A stretch of 19,594 nt of DNA. It comes from Taibaiella sp. (lineage in GTDB: Bacteria > Bacteroidota > Bacteroidia > Chitinophagales > Chitinophagaceae). Below the pieces are notes generated by a model, which made no database searches, was not told where the DNA came from, and saw only the letters and a program-made list of their open reading frames with translations. The stretch spans positions 1-19,594 of the forward strand of contig JAHHDV010000017.1 in assembly GCA_019739295.1 (NCBI GenBank), read 5' to 3'. Shown piece after piece: positions 1 through 9,781 of this stretch (within the stretch, counting starts at the first letter, position 1; every line of letters starts with the position of its first letter). The position numbers were made by a program, and so were the translations under genes.

Positions 1-1054
1 TTATCCGGTGAGCCGTAGCTTCTTTCAAGCGCTCTATACATGATCACAGGATTGAAATATCCGATTTCCGGGCCTCCGGTCTTGGATGAAACCACCGTCT
101 CAAAGAGCCCGACGTTCAACCATGGGAAAAAGATTCGCGCTGAGATAATGTAAACTAATGTATTTATTTTCCCCATATCCCTGCAGGCCGTAATCGATGG
201 TCTGGCTATTGGCTTTGAAAAAGAGATTGGTATATTCCAGCTTCCAAAAAATTAGTACGGAATGAGACAAAAGGCATAGGGGGCGCCAAAAATCGGAAAG
301 GATTAAACTCCTGATCCCGTCACCGATAAAGAACTTACTGTAACCTGCGCTCATCGTTACCCTGTCCCGGATCAGGTCAAATGACGCATGCCCGTTTGAC
401 CAGGAAATAATCTACGTTCTGGAACGCATTATACCCATCCAGTGGTATTGACCTGTAGCGCCCTACTCCCGGCATAGCCTGGTACTGCGCTACATACCTG
501 CTGTAAAACTCCGGTAACAGGTCCCTGTGGTAAGTGCCACTCACATAAAGTCCAAACCTGTTCCCTATCTTGGCTCTGGCAAACATACCGGCTGCCGATG
601 TGAATGAAAACAGTCCTTCCTGGTCCACATAGCCATAGACCTGGGCCTGGGGCTGGAACATGAGGTGAAAATTCCCCACCTTTTCAAATAAATAGCTGGT
701 CTGATTATAGAATCCAAAGGTTCCGTCATTGGTCGGAGCCTTGAAAAAAGGATCCTGCGGCATCAGGTTATAGTCAGAAGAAGCATAAAGCAGCTTGGAT
801 ACATCATATATATCTACATTCGAAAGACGCGCATTATAGACATCTATCTTCATGTTCTTGTAGAGATAGGACAACTCCAGGTAAGAAAGAAGGCTGGTAT
901 TGGTATGAATCGAATCTCCCGTGGTTCCGTATAGCGTAATCAACCTATCTGCCAGCTGCTTATCAGGATCATCTGCCGTGATATAAACCTGCTGAGCATT
1001 CAGATTCATCCCAAGAATACAAGTACACCCTAATAATCCTAAAAATTTTCTCAT
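1..1054 (-). CDS. Outer-membrane beta-barrel-like protein (Wzi/RemB-like), 3' end missing, with frameshifts
   Basis: The protein starts MRKFLGLLGCTCILGMNLNAQ, a signal peptide (about residues 1-20), followed by alternating aromatic/polar stretches typical of outer-membrane barrels. After repair the chain includes NGHASFDLIRDRVTMSAGY, KFFIGDGIRSLILSDF and ANLFPWLNVGLFETVV. The FIGDG-RSL-LSDF block is one I associate with Bacteroidota outer-membrane proteins often labelled RemB or Wzi-like; this assignment is from memory and tentative. The frame breaks at 395-397 (or 391-393), at three runs that together restore frame (288-292, 269-272, 246-251) and at 124-126; each is cured by dropping one base. 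The frame is open to position 1, so the C-terminus lies outside the window. A TATATTTG promoter element lies 40 bases upstream. No gene partner in the window hints at its job. Confidence is good for an exported envelope protein and low for the exact family. Confidence 0.6.
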
Positions 1055-1278
1055 TTGCCGGAATATTTGAATCCATTCATTTGGTTAAAGCTACAAATAT
1101 AAACGATTGACGGTAGAGTTAAGGCAATATATTATGTCTATATCAGGTCACCTGGAAAGATGAACTGCCTCATGAAACCCATACCCGGTAAAGCCTCCTG
1201 TGCCCAGGAGCATGCTTCCCTGCAAATATGTTTTATCCGGATTCCGGATCCGCAATTCTTTGGCTTTTGTGTCCTGTA
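1055..1278. other. Intergenic region with two hairpins, no gene seen
   Basis: This stretch lies between the pyruvate carboxylase stop and the start of the next minus-strand gene. It holds that gene's promoter and two short inverted repeats: CTCCTG/CAGGAG at 1195-1210 (4-base loop) and ATCCGG/CCGGAT at 1235-1249 (3-base loop). Neither is followed by a convincing T-run on the minus strand, so they are at best weak terminators for pyruvate carboxylase. Confidence 0.35.
1094..1101 (-). promoter_or_regulatory. Bacteroidota -7 promoter element for the outer-membrane-like gene
   Basis: On the minus strand this reads TATATTTG, a match to the TAnnTTTG element of the Bacteroidota primary sigma factor. 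A TTG trinucleotide lies about 23 bases further upstream, a weak -33 match. Transcription would begin near 1088, giving a leader of about 34 bases before the ATG at 1054. Confidence 0.5.
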
Positions 1279-4200
1279 TTAATCCAATTCCAGTACCAGG
1301 TCATTCTGATCTACCATCGTTCCTGCAGATAAAATGACAGCCTTCACCTTTCCATCTCTCGGTGCGGACACCGTACTTTCCATCTTCATCGCTTCCACTA
1401 CAAATAATGGATCACCTGCCTGAACCCGATCGCCTTCCCGGGCCAAAATCGCTGAAAGTTTACCCTGTAGTGGGGCACCTACCTGGTTTTGTGGCTGAAT
1501 CACTTTTGCATTCTGTATTTTTTTTTGATTTCAAGGAATTATCCTTCACTTTTATGGTGCGGGTTATAGCCATTTAGTTCAAAGGACACCGTACGCTCAG
1601 CCTCTTCATTAGGTTCGGATACATACAGTAGTTTCACATGAATGGTCCTTACCTTTATCCAATGTGATCAATAGTTCTTCATTAATCTGCAAGGGATAAA
1701 AGAAAGATGTAGTGGGAATATCAGACACATTTCCATATTGCTGTTTGTGTTCATAGAATTCTTCATAAACTTTCGGAAACATCTTCCAGGAAAGATAATC
1801 TAAGAAAAGAGCTGTTAGGGAATTGCCCCAGAAAAAACCTGCTGATCAGCCTCCAGATCTACATCATGGGAGGACCTGAACCGGGTTCGGTTCGGTATTT
1901 TTTCTCATTCTTCAATACGATACTTCTCAGTGGCTCAGGGAATCCGCCATAAGGGATGCCGAGCGCTCCCTTAAAAAAGCCGATTACGGATGCCGGGAAT
2001 GAATGAACCTGGCTGTTATCCAGTATATCTTCCCGGGTCAACCGGTTGGATGTCATAAACAATGCCATGTCCCCTACCACTTTGGAGCTGGGCGTTACCT
2101 TCACTATATCACCGAACATATCATTGACCACTATATAATTCTTCTTGATCTCTTCTATCTGGCTGCCCAGCCCTACCGCCTCTGCCTGTTGGCGGAGATT
2201 AGAATACTGTCCACCGGGGATTTCATTCTCATAAACTTCTACAGTGGGGGCCTTCAGGTCCGATTCAAATGGGAAATAATAATCTCTGACTACAGACCAG
2301 TAATTGCTGTGCTCATTCAGATTGCGGAGGTCCATCTGATGCGCTCTCGGGTGTCCTTCCATCAGGGTCAGCATTGAATTAAGGCTGGGCTGGGAGGTGG
2401 TACCGCTGAGTCCTGCTATTGCCGTATCCACCGCGTCTATTCCGGAATCAATGGCTTTCAGATAGGTCAGCAATTGGATACCTGCCGTATCGTGTGTATG
2501 CAATACTACAGGAATGCTTACTGCTTCCTTTAATGCAGGGACCAGCATTTCTGCCGCTTGCGGACGCAGCAGGCCCGCCATATCTTTGATAGCCAGCATA
2601 TGCGCACCTGCATCTTCAAGTCTTTTCGCTAAGTCAGTGTAGTAATCAAGGTTATATTTATAGCTATTGTCTGTTGTCACATTACCTGTATAGCAAATGG
2701 AAGCCTGGGCTATACCCTTGGTGTGTCTGATTACGGTATCGATAGCAGGAAGCATCGATTCAATATTATTCAGCGAATCGAAAATCCTGAAAATATCGAT
2801 CCCCGAAGCCGACGCCTGTTCTATGAATTGCTCGATAACATTTCTCGGGTATGCGGAATACCCTACTGCATTACTTCCCCTGAACAACATCTGTAATAAG
2901 ACATTGGGCATTGCAGCCCTGATATCCTGCAATCTCTGCCATGGGCATTCATGCAGAAATCTCAATGCCACATCAAAGGTTGCTCCTCCCCACACTTCAG
3001 CAGATAAGAACTGGGGATGATTTTTTTGCAAGAGAAGACGCGACCGTCAGGATATCCTTTGATCTGACCCTGGTCGCCAGTAACGACTGGTGCGCATCCC
3101 TGTATGTAGTATCTGTATAATAAATCTTATTTTCATTTCTGATGTGCTGTACAAACTGGTCTCTGCCCAGCTTTTCCAGCAGGTCCCTGGTTCCCTGAGG
3201 ATATTCGGACAGGCTGCCGGACTCCGGGACTACAGGTGGACGGAACGAGTGATGGTATACCTGCTGCTTCACATCATTATGTCCATTGACTTTAATATTA
3301 GCCAGGTATTTCAGCACCTTGGTGCCACTGTCTTTTGGCTGGCTGAACCTGAACAATTCCGGGTGTGTGTCTATGAAGGTCACATTACAGCTGCCATTCC
3401 TGAAATCTTCATGCTGCAGGACATTCTCCAGGAATTTGATATTGGTGCTCACTCCCCTGATCCTGAATTCTGCCAGCGAACGCAACAGCCTTTGGGCTGT
3501 ACCTGCCAGCGTTCTCCCGGATGCAGTCACTTTGACCAGCATAGAATCGAAGAAAGGAGAGATCTTCATACCGGAATAGGCACTTCCTTCATCCAGCCTG
3601 ATCCCGAAGCCACCCGCATTCCGGTAAGCTATCAATGTCCCGTAATCCGGCTTGAAATTGTTCTCCGGGTCCTCGGTAGTTATCCTGCACTGAATGGCAA
3701 AGCCATTGAGACGAATATCTTCCTGGCTACTGATATAAATACCGGGACTGTCCAGCCGCTCTCCGCCTGCGATCAGGATCTGGCTTCTCAATATATCGAT
3801 TCCCGTCACCTCTTCAGTGACCGTGTGTTCTACCTGGATCCTCGGGTTGACCTCAATGAAATAAACATTGTTCTCCTTATCGACCAGGAATTCTACAGTT
3901 CCGGCATTATTATACTGGACTGCTTTGGCTATTTCCACGGCATACCGGTGTACCCTGTCTTTTACCTGTTGAGCAAGATTGGGAGCAGGAGCTATTTCCA
4001 CTACCTTTTGAAACCTTCTTTGTACTGAGCAGTCCCTTTCATACAGGTGTACAACGTTGCCATAATTATCAGCCAATAACTGAACTTCTATATGCTTGGG
4101 CTGGTCGATATATTTCTCTATGAATATCGTACCGTCGCCAAAAGCCTTCAGCGCTTCATTAGACGCCTCTGTAAAATGCTGCTTCAATTCATTTTTCTTC

Positions 4201-4736
4201 CTGACCACCCGCATACCACGTCCGCCCCCTCCGGCAGCAGCTTTGAGGATAACGGGAAAGCCGATTTTCTCCGCTTCCTCCTCTGCTTGGGTCAGGTCCT
4301 CACCGGACAGGACACAATCTTCAATGACCGGTATACCTAATGTACGGACCAGGGTCTTCGCAGCAATTTTATCACCCAATTGTTCCATCACCTCCGGCTT
4401 CGGGCCTACGAAAATGATGTTCTCTTCTTGACACCGGCGTGCAAAGGTTACATTTTCACTCAGGAAGCCATACCCGGGATGGATAGCATCAATCTTATGA
4501 TCTTTAGCGGTCTTGATAATCGTTTCAATATCCAGATACGGTTTCAGGGGTTCTTCGTCACTTCCGACCTGGTAGGCTTCATCAGCTTTATACCGGTGAA
4601 GGGAATAGCGGTCTTCGTAAGTGTAGATGGCGATAGTGCGGATTTTCATTTCTGATGCCGCACGGAGTATGCGAATGGCTATTTCTCCTCTGTTGGCAAC
4701 AAGCAGCCTGTTGATTTTTTGCTTTTGTATACTCAT
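1279..4736 (-). CDS. pyc: Pyruvate carboxylase (single chain), frameshifted in this sequence
   Basis: ATP- and biotin-dependent cytosolic enzyme that carboxylates pyruvate to oxaloacetate (anaplerosis). The biotin carboxylase part comes first: LLVANRGEIAIRI near residue 10, the ATP-grasp loop KAAAGGGGRGM near 165, then ERDCSVQRRFQK and EVNPRIQVEHTVTE. The carboxyltransferase part has YTDTTYRDAHQSLLATRVR near 540, HTHDTAG and GLSGTTSQPS. The biotinyl domain ends the chain, with EAMKM carrying the biotin lysine near 1115. The sequence splits it into three blocks: 4736-2997, 3031-1859 and 1503-1279. Removing single bases at 3021-3027, 1868-1876 (two), 1826-1837 (two), 1647-1648, 1561-1563 and 1518-1526 gives exactly 1149 codons plus stop, the normal length for the family. 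The repaired linker reads sensibly, for example DYLSWKMFPKVYEEFYEHKQ and LLYVSEPNEEAERTVSFELNG. Start at the ATG at 4736, which directly precedes the conserved N-terminus; an in-frame ATG at 4763 is less likely. The carbonic-anhydrase-like gene just upstream could relate to bicarbonate supply (inference). Confidence 0.93.
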
Positions 4737-4803
4737 AGTCTGATGGGATAACAGGTATCCCATTTAATTGAATGAAAGATAAGATAGGATTGCGTTCAAA
4801 AGA

Positions 4804-4811
4804 CAAAAATA
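4804..4811 (-). promoter_or_regulatory. Possible -7 promoter element for pyc
   Basis: The minus strand reads TATTTTTG, fitting TAnnTTTG, between the stop of the carbonic-anhydrase-like gene and the pyc ATG at 4736. I found no good -33 partner at the usual spacing, so this is weak. If real, pyc has a leader of about 60 bases and is not solely dependent on read-through. Confidence 0.35.
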
Positions 4812-4847
4812 AGATGAGAAAACAATTACATTACATATTTGTAATCA

Positions 4848-5378
4848 TTATTCATTAACATCTTCTTCTCTGAACCAATTGCTGTATTTGACATAATTAT
4901 TGGCAATGCGCTCGATGTATTGTTCTGACAGTTCAGGGTTGATGTCTTTGACTTTCCTGGCCGGTATCCCTGCAAATACCGAATTGGGAGGTACTTCAGT
5001 CCCTTCGAGAACAACAGCCCCGGCAGCGATGATCGCATGGGAACCGATTATGGCATTGTCCATGACAATAGAGCCCATTCCGATCAATACGTTATCCTCA
5101 ATTGTACATCCATGCACAATTGCATTATGCCCTATGGATACATTATTCCCGATGATGGTTTTGGTCTTCTGGTAGGTACAATGAATACAGGCACCATCCT
5201 GTACATTGACTTTATCTCCCATAATAATGCTGTTCACATCCCCACGGACCACTGCACTGAACCAAATACTGCATGATTCACCCATAGTCACATCACCAAC
5301 TATAGTAGCATTGGGTGCTATAAAACAAGAATCAGGGATTGTAGGAGCGACTCCCTCTACTGGTAATATTAACGGCAT
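4848..5378 (-). CDS. Gamma-carbonic-anhydrase-like left-handed beta-helix protein
   Basis: A 176-aa protein of hexapeptide repeats (imperfect [LIV]-G-x4 turns from about residue 18 to 140) forming a left-handed beta-helix, with a short C-terminal helix (ELSEQYIERIANNYVKYSNW). The family includes gamma carbonic anhydrases and the YrdA/PaaY-type proteins; it is trimeric and binds metal through three histidines at subunit interfaces. Three histidines sit at the expected places: H66 (ACIHCTY), H84 and H89 (SIGHNAIVHG). No signal peptide is seen, so it should be cytosolic. It lies 112 bases upstream of pyc on the same strand, so a role in interconverting CO2 and bicarbonate for carboxylation is possible but inferred; many family members have no proven carbonic anhydrase activity. 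The reading frame is intact. Start chosen at the ATG that places APTIPDSCFIAPNATIVGDV at the normal N-terminal position. Confidence 0.87.
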   Translation of the reverse strand: MPLILPVEGVAPTIPDSCFIAPNATIVGDVTMGESCSIWFSAVVRGDVNSIIMGDKVNVQDGACIHCTYQKTKTIIGNNVSIGHNAIVHGCTIEDNVLIGMGSIVMDNAIIGSHAIIAAGAVVLEGTEVPPNSVFAGIPARKVKDINPELSEQYIERIANNYVKYSNWFREEDVNE

Positions 5379-5402
5379 AACGGATTTAGATGATTACACT
5401 TT

Positions 5403-5410
5403 CAAATATA
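5403..5410 (-). promoter_or_regulatory. Bacteroidota -7 promoter element for the carbonic-anhydrase-like gene
   Basis: The minus strand reads TATATTTG (TAnnTTTG) in the 39-base gap between the stop of the SBBP/PKD gene and the ATG at 5378. The -33 region falls inside the upstream gene and does not match TTTG well. Transcription would start near 5397, about 19 bases before the ATG. Confidence 0.45.
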
Positions 5411-5417
5411 CCAACTT

Positions 5418-8400
5418 TTAGCGGATCAGGGTTACATTTCCCTGTTTATGATAATCCGTGCCATCCATAAAGGTAGCAGTCAATACAAATGCATAAGCAT
5501 CCATTGGCTGCTCTTCACCCTTGTATCTTCCATCCCAGCCCTTTTCCATAGAGCTGGATTCAAATACCAGTTCTCCCCACCTGTTGTAAATCTTCAGGGT
5601 CATGGTTTTCACTGAAAACCCTCTCGGGAAAAGTATGTCATTCGTGCCGTCTCCATCCGGTGTAAATGCAGTAGGCAGATCCAAAAGCGGCCACACATCT
5701 GCCTGCACCGCTTTACATAGGGTATCCCTGCAGCCATATTCATTGATCGCTGTCAGGCATACATTATAGGAGCCGGATACATCATACTGCTTGGTAGGAT
5801 TAACTTCGGAAGAGCTTGTACCATCGCCAAAATTCCAATGGTAGTTAGTAGCCCCGATTGAGGTATTGATAAAGTCTGTAGGCTGATTGGTCTCGGATGG
5901 CAGGGGCGTAAAATAGAAATCCGCCTGTGGCTTCGGATAGATATTAATGGTCTTGATGATTGTATCTACCTTATTACAGGATTCGGGATTGCTGGCCACC
6001 AACAAAACCGTATAGCTTCCGCTTTCCGGATAGGTATGCGTCGGATTGGCTTCAGAGGATGTACCCCCGTCACCAAAGCTCCAGGAATAGGCAGTTCCGT
6101 TCTCGCTGGTATTGTTAAAGGTAACCTGTCCATTCCCGCCCACACAGAATTCATCACCTTCAAAATTTGCCGCTACATTCAATGTATTGAATACAATTGT
6201 TTTTTTGAATGCTATCGGGACTGGTACAGGCATCGGGGTCATACATAATGAGTGTAACCGTATAGGTTCCCAGGCCGGGGAAATTATGTGCAGGAGGCGT
6301 AACGCCTGCAAAATCATCGGATCCGTCACCAAACTTCCATACAAATGTAGAGGTTGTAAATGGTGACCCGGAATAAGATGTAGAGGTATTGGTAAATTCG
6401 ACGGTAAAGTGCTCACATGAATCAGTGATCTCATAGTCAAAATCTGCATTGATATCGCTGTCGGTTACCGTAATGGTAATATAAGCCGTGTCTACCGGGA
6501 TACACCCGTTTTCATTGGAAGCTATAAGCCTGACTTCATATACACCGGGACTTGTGAAAGTATGGGAAGGTTCTTCTTCAGCAGATGTAGCACCGTCATC
6601 GAAATCCCAGGCATAATCCGTCGCATTGATACTGTTATTTTCAAAATCGACTTCAAACGGTGGACAACCTATATCTGAAGGATGTGGCTCTGCATCTGCT
6701 ATTACGTTTCCAAGATTGAAAGCGATCTTGACCACTCCCCAGGTTACAGTTTGTGGTCGTACTTCCTTTTGTTGAGGCCCAGGCACCCGAAGTGGCAGGA
6801 AATGCGGAAGACCCCGGACCGCAACTGGCACAAATAGCCTGGTATACCACTCCCCCCGGATCAAACCTGCTGGTACCACCATCTACATGCCTCGCTTTTG
6901 CCGATGGCACCGAAATAGGTGGCATACAGCAAGTCAGCGGCATCCGGTTCAAATACAATAAAATAAAAAATCATTTCCGTCAGTCGACGGCTGGATGGCA
7001 TCACTCGTAGTAGGAAGGACTGGTCATGCTACCCCCGGCTATCGATCCGCCCCAACCGGATATATACACATTTTCACAGGTATCTACCAGGAATGCGACA
7101 GGGACAATATTGGGCATAGTGGTTGATCCGGATCCCCACACCGTAGAATAAATATTCGTCCCCAGATCAGGATCTAATTTCATTAAGAATTGCCTGGATC
7201 CGGCGTTACTGTATACACCATCAGAAACGGGGAATGCGCCCAGGGTCTGCCCCATTACATACACATCATTATCTTTATCTACCTGTATACCATATACCTG
7301 GTCATAGCTGTTTGTACCTACAAAGGTAACTGTCAGCAAAGAATAGGTTCCTGAATTCTGAAACTTACATATGAACCCGTCTGCTGTGCCTCCCTGGTAG
7401 CCGGACATTAAGCCATCATCAGAATAGTCCGTCATAAAGTCATCGCTTTGGGTGCCACCTGCCACATACAGTACTGATTGGTCTGCACTAAACGCCAGCA
7501 CATAGGCAGCATCATCGCTATCCCCACCGATATATGTACTCCAGATCAGTGTACTTAGGGTTTTCATTCAGCTTAAAAACGACTCCGTCCCTGGGTTCCG
7601 GAGAGCGAGGACTTGACCGCCGAACCGGTTACCGGGAATGAAGATGATTGCGTAGCTGCCGCTACATATACATTATGATCATTGTCCAGTAAGATCTCAC
7701 TTCTGGCATTGTCGCCATAATTATACTTAAGTGTCAGTGTTTCGCCGGAGAAGTCATCATCTACGTTCAATCCGTCATCTCCCGAACCTCCGATATAAGT
7801 GGATGCCAGCAGATCTGTACCACCTGCATTGAGTTTTGCAGACGAAGATGTCAAAACCTCCATTGTGTGTGGACATCATAGGACCCGGTAACTGTGGGGA
7901 AAATCCTCGGAAGAAGTCTTACCGGAGATAAACAAGTTCCCATCACTATCCACAAACATGCTGTGGGGGTAATCATTCTCATCACCTCCTATAAATGTAG
8001 AATAAAGCAGGGAAGTACCATCACTACTGAACTTGGAAATACCGATATCACAAGGCATAGAAGTACCCGTAGTGCCCCCTCCGTAGGTAGCCTGGAAAGC
8101 GCCGTCGGTAGTAGGGTATGAATTCCCGTTTACAATACCTCCTCCATAGAGATTACCGGCTGCATCATAAGTTGCAGTAAATCCCCAGTTGTCAGAAGTA
8201 GATCCTGTGAGAGAAGCAAATTCTACTTCCGGATCTATGATCAATTCCAAATTGTGGTTATATCCCTGTGCCAGCTCAAACCCAATGGTATTCTGGTTGA
8301 TCTGTTTATAAGAACAGGCTACTTCTACCCTTTCACCATTGATATTCTGGTAGGCATATGGCTCCAGCTCTGTCACAGTACCCACGGAAGTAGATAAAAT

Positions 8401-8946
8401 CAATTTTTCGTCCCTGATCTCAATTTTGTCCAGCCCGCTGTAATGTAACCGGATCAAACCGGGATCTGCTGATGGCGCGATCACATAATCCAGCTTCGGG
8501 TTAAAATTGGAAGAAGTGACCCGAACACTGATACCTGGGTAGATTTGCTGGATTTCTACAGCCTTTACCGGGTTTATTTTACTTTTCCATTTGCTTTTCT
8601 CCCTGCCTAAGTAAAAATTCATGTAATAAGGCTCTGGTTTATCGCCTGATATGCGTGTCGGCGACTGGGCACCGACCCACCTCATTCTGTAACTATGAAA
8701 ATTTAAAGTTGGGTGTCCGTTGGTTATTCCTTCCTTATAATCATGGATCTTCTCATGGTTCATCGGGTCTCCGACTACTACGGTATATCCATTGGGTTCG
8801 ATGAAAAACTCTGAACTCAGTCCCATAGTTCTGTATGAAAAAGGCCCATCCCATTGACCCTTATTTTCGACAAAAACCACTGGCTGCTGGGCGTAAATCA
8901 ATGTACCGAACAATAGGAAGACCAGGAATAATAAATTTCGTTTCAT
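5418..8946 (-). CDS. T9SS-exported surface protein with SBBP and PKD repeats and type B C-terminal sorting domain, frameshifted
   Basis: Start at the ATG at 8946 gives MKRNLLFLVFLLFGTLIYAQ, a clear signal peptide. Next comes a domain beginning QPVVFVENKGQWDGPFSYR, as in Bacteroidota DUF7948-type proteins. SBBP beta-propeller repeats follow (LLYSTFIGGDENDYPHSM, LASTYIGGSGDDG, LIWSTYIGGDSDDAAY), then a Cys-containing block (VDGGTSRFDPGG, ICASCGPGSSAFP). At least four PKD domains are marked by W-x-FGDG or DFDDG cores. The end is a gliding-motility/CHU_C type B sorting domain: LPTAFTPDGDGTNDILFPRG ... KIYNRWGELVFES ... GWDGRYKGE. Ten single-base excesses break the frame: 7896-7903, 7871-7872, 7834-7837, 7589-7591, 7558-7560, 7013-7014, 6965-6970, 6890-6891, 6737-6740 and 6200-6206. 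Removing them gives 1172 codons plus stop with motifs continuous across every junction. The likely role is a cell-surface or secreted structural/adhesive protein; its ligand cannot be told. Type IX machinery is not in this window. True pseudogenisation is possible but less likely. Confidence 0.82.
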
Positions 8947-9253
8947 AATATTTATCATATACATCCGGAACTATACCTGAATATAGAGCTGAATTAAAAT
9001 GGGTTAGTGAGTAATATAAAAGTTAAATTTAGGAATACTTTTAAAAAAAAATAAAAAAAACCTCCTTTTTAAGGTGAAAAGAACCCCTTTTCTGCCGGTG
9101 ATGAGCCTTTTTTTCCTTATTAATTATGGGAAAAGCATATTTTTGTCTTTTATATTAAATGGATAGAAAGAATATTTTTTTTGAAATTATCAGAAAAAAG
9201 TTTTACCTTTGCCATCCTTAAAGATTTTAGTAAAGTTTTATTCTTAAAATATT
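8947..9253. other. Divergent intergenic region between the SBBP/PKD gene and rpsO
   Basis: This 307-base AT-rich stretch has no coding potential that I can support. On the plus side it carries the rpsO promoter. On the minus side, upstream of the ATG at 8946, the best -7 candidate is a degenerate TAAATTTA near 9024-9031, so the surface-protein promoter is uncertain. Long A-runs (9043-9060) and a short GAAAAG/CTTTTC inverted repeat near 9076-9092 are present, without an evident function. Confidence 0.4.
9180..9211 (+). promoter_or_regulatory. rpsO promoter (Bacteroidota type)
   Basis: TTTG at 9180-9183 and TACCTTTG at 9204-9211 are separated by exactly 20 bases, an almost ideal match to the Bacteroidota -33/-7 consensus. 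Transcription should start near 9217, leaving a leader of about 37 bases. No Shine-Dalgarno sequence precedes the ATG at 9254, only AT-rich sequence, as is usual in this phylum. Confidence 0.75.
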
Positions 9254-9532
9254 ATGGCTAACGCAACTATAGCAGCAAAAAAATCAGAAATTTTCAAAAC
9301 CTACGGTGGATCTGATAAAAATACAGGATCTATTGAAGGGCAGATTGCACTTTTGACTGAAAAAATCAATCACATTGCTGCCCATATGAAAAATGGCAAT
9401 AAAAAAGACCATGGTTCCAACAAAGGTCTTTTGAAAATGGTAGGGCAAAGAAGGAAATTACTGGCTTACTATACCAAGAAAGATATCAATGGTTATCGCG
9501 AACTGATCGCTAAATTAGGTTTACGTAAATAA
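9254..9532 (+). CDS. rpsO: 30S ribosomal protein S15 (uS15)
   Basis: A 92-aa protein of the normal S15 length. It binds 16S rRNA in the central domain (helices 20-22) and is an early assembly protein of the 30S platform. Family signatures are visible: [21 protein letters not shown] (residues 24-44), [20 protein letters not shown] and [21 protein letters not shown]. The DHGS/S-x-RGL-type loop (here DHGSNKGL) is the rRNA-contact region. It precedes pnp, the classic rpsO-pnp order, but a terminator and a new promoter lie between the two genes, so they look only partly co-transcribed. In some bacteria S15 represses its own translation through its leader. The 37-base leader here is short and I see no clear pseudoknot in it. 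The frame is intact. Confidence 0.97.
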   Translation: MANATIAAKKSEIFKTYGGSDKNTGSIEGQIALLTEKINHIAAHMKNGNKKDHGSNKGLLKMVGQRRKLLAYYTKKDINGYRELIAKLGLRK

Positions 9533-9559
9533 TCCATCATTTAGATATATCATTATCTT

Positions 9560-9597
9560 ACTCCCTGCTTTATAATAAAGTTGGGAGTTTTTATTTT
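9560..9597 (+). terminator. Rho-independent terminator after rpsO
   Basis: Outer stem ACTCCC (9560-9565) pairs with GGGAGT (9583-9588). An inner stem CTTT (9568-9571)/AAAG (9577-9580) lies inside it, and the outer stem is followed by a T-rich tail to 9597. It lies 28 bases past the rpsO stop and should end or attenuate transcription before pnp. Confidence 0.75.
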
Positions 9598-9658
9598 AAA
9601 AAAATGGCTTATCTCCGGTATACTTATGAAAATTAACCCAATGAATAGCCCTATATAA

Positions 9659-9689
9659 TTTTCATGAGGACAATTATCCCTTATCTTTG
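9659..9689 (+). promoter_or_regulatory. pnp promoter (Bacteroidota type)
   Basis: TATCTTTG at 9682-9689 matches TAnnTTTG, and TTTT at 9659-9662 lies 19 bases upstream in the -33 position. Transcription would begin near 9695, giving a leader of about 87 bases before the pnp ATG. Such a leader could host autoregulation, but no RNase III-type long hairpin is evident. Confidence 0.6.
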
Positions 9690-9781
9690 CAAACTGTATA
9701 AATAAAGTAAAATAAATATTCACCGGACTTATCATCAATGAAAAGCGGAAAAATAAGTCCACAATCAGTTCTTAAAAATTT

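Noticed and set aside
1362..1577. 71-codon plus-strand frame near the biotinyl domain
   Set aside because: Antisense to the conserved EAMKM region of pyc; no support.
3021..3027. Programmed frameshifting or transcriptional slippage in pyc at an A7 run
   Set aside because: The same kind of break occurs in many genes and also at GG or CC pairs where slippage is not expected; assembly error explains all of them.
3090..4028. 312-codon open frame on the plus strand
   Set aside because: It lies wholly antisense to the biotin carboxylase part of pyc, has no family resemblance and no promoter; it is a shadow of biased codon use.
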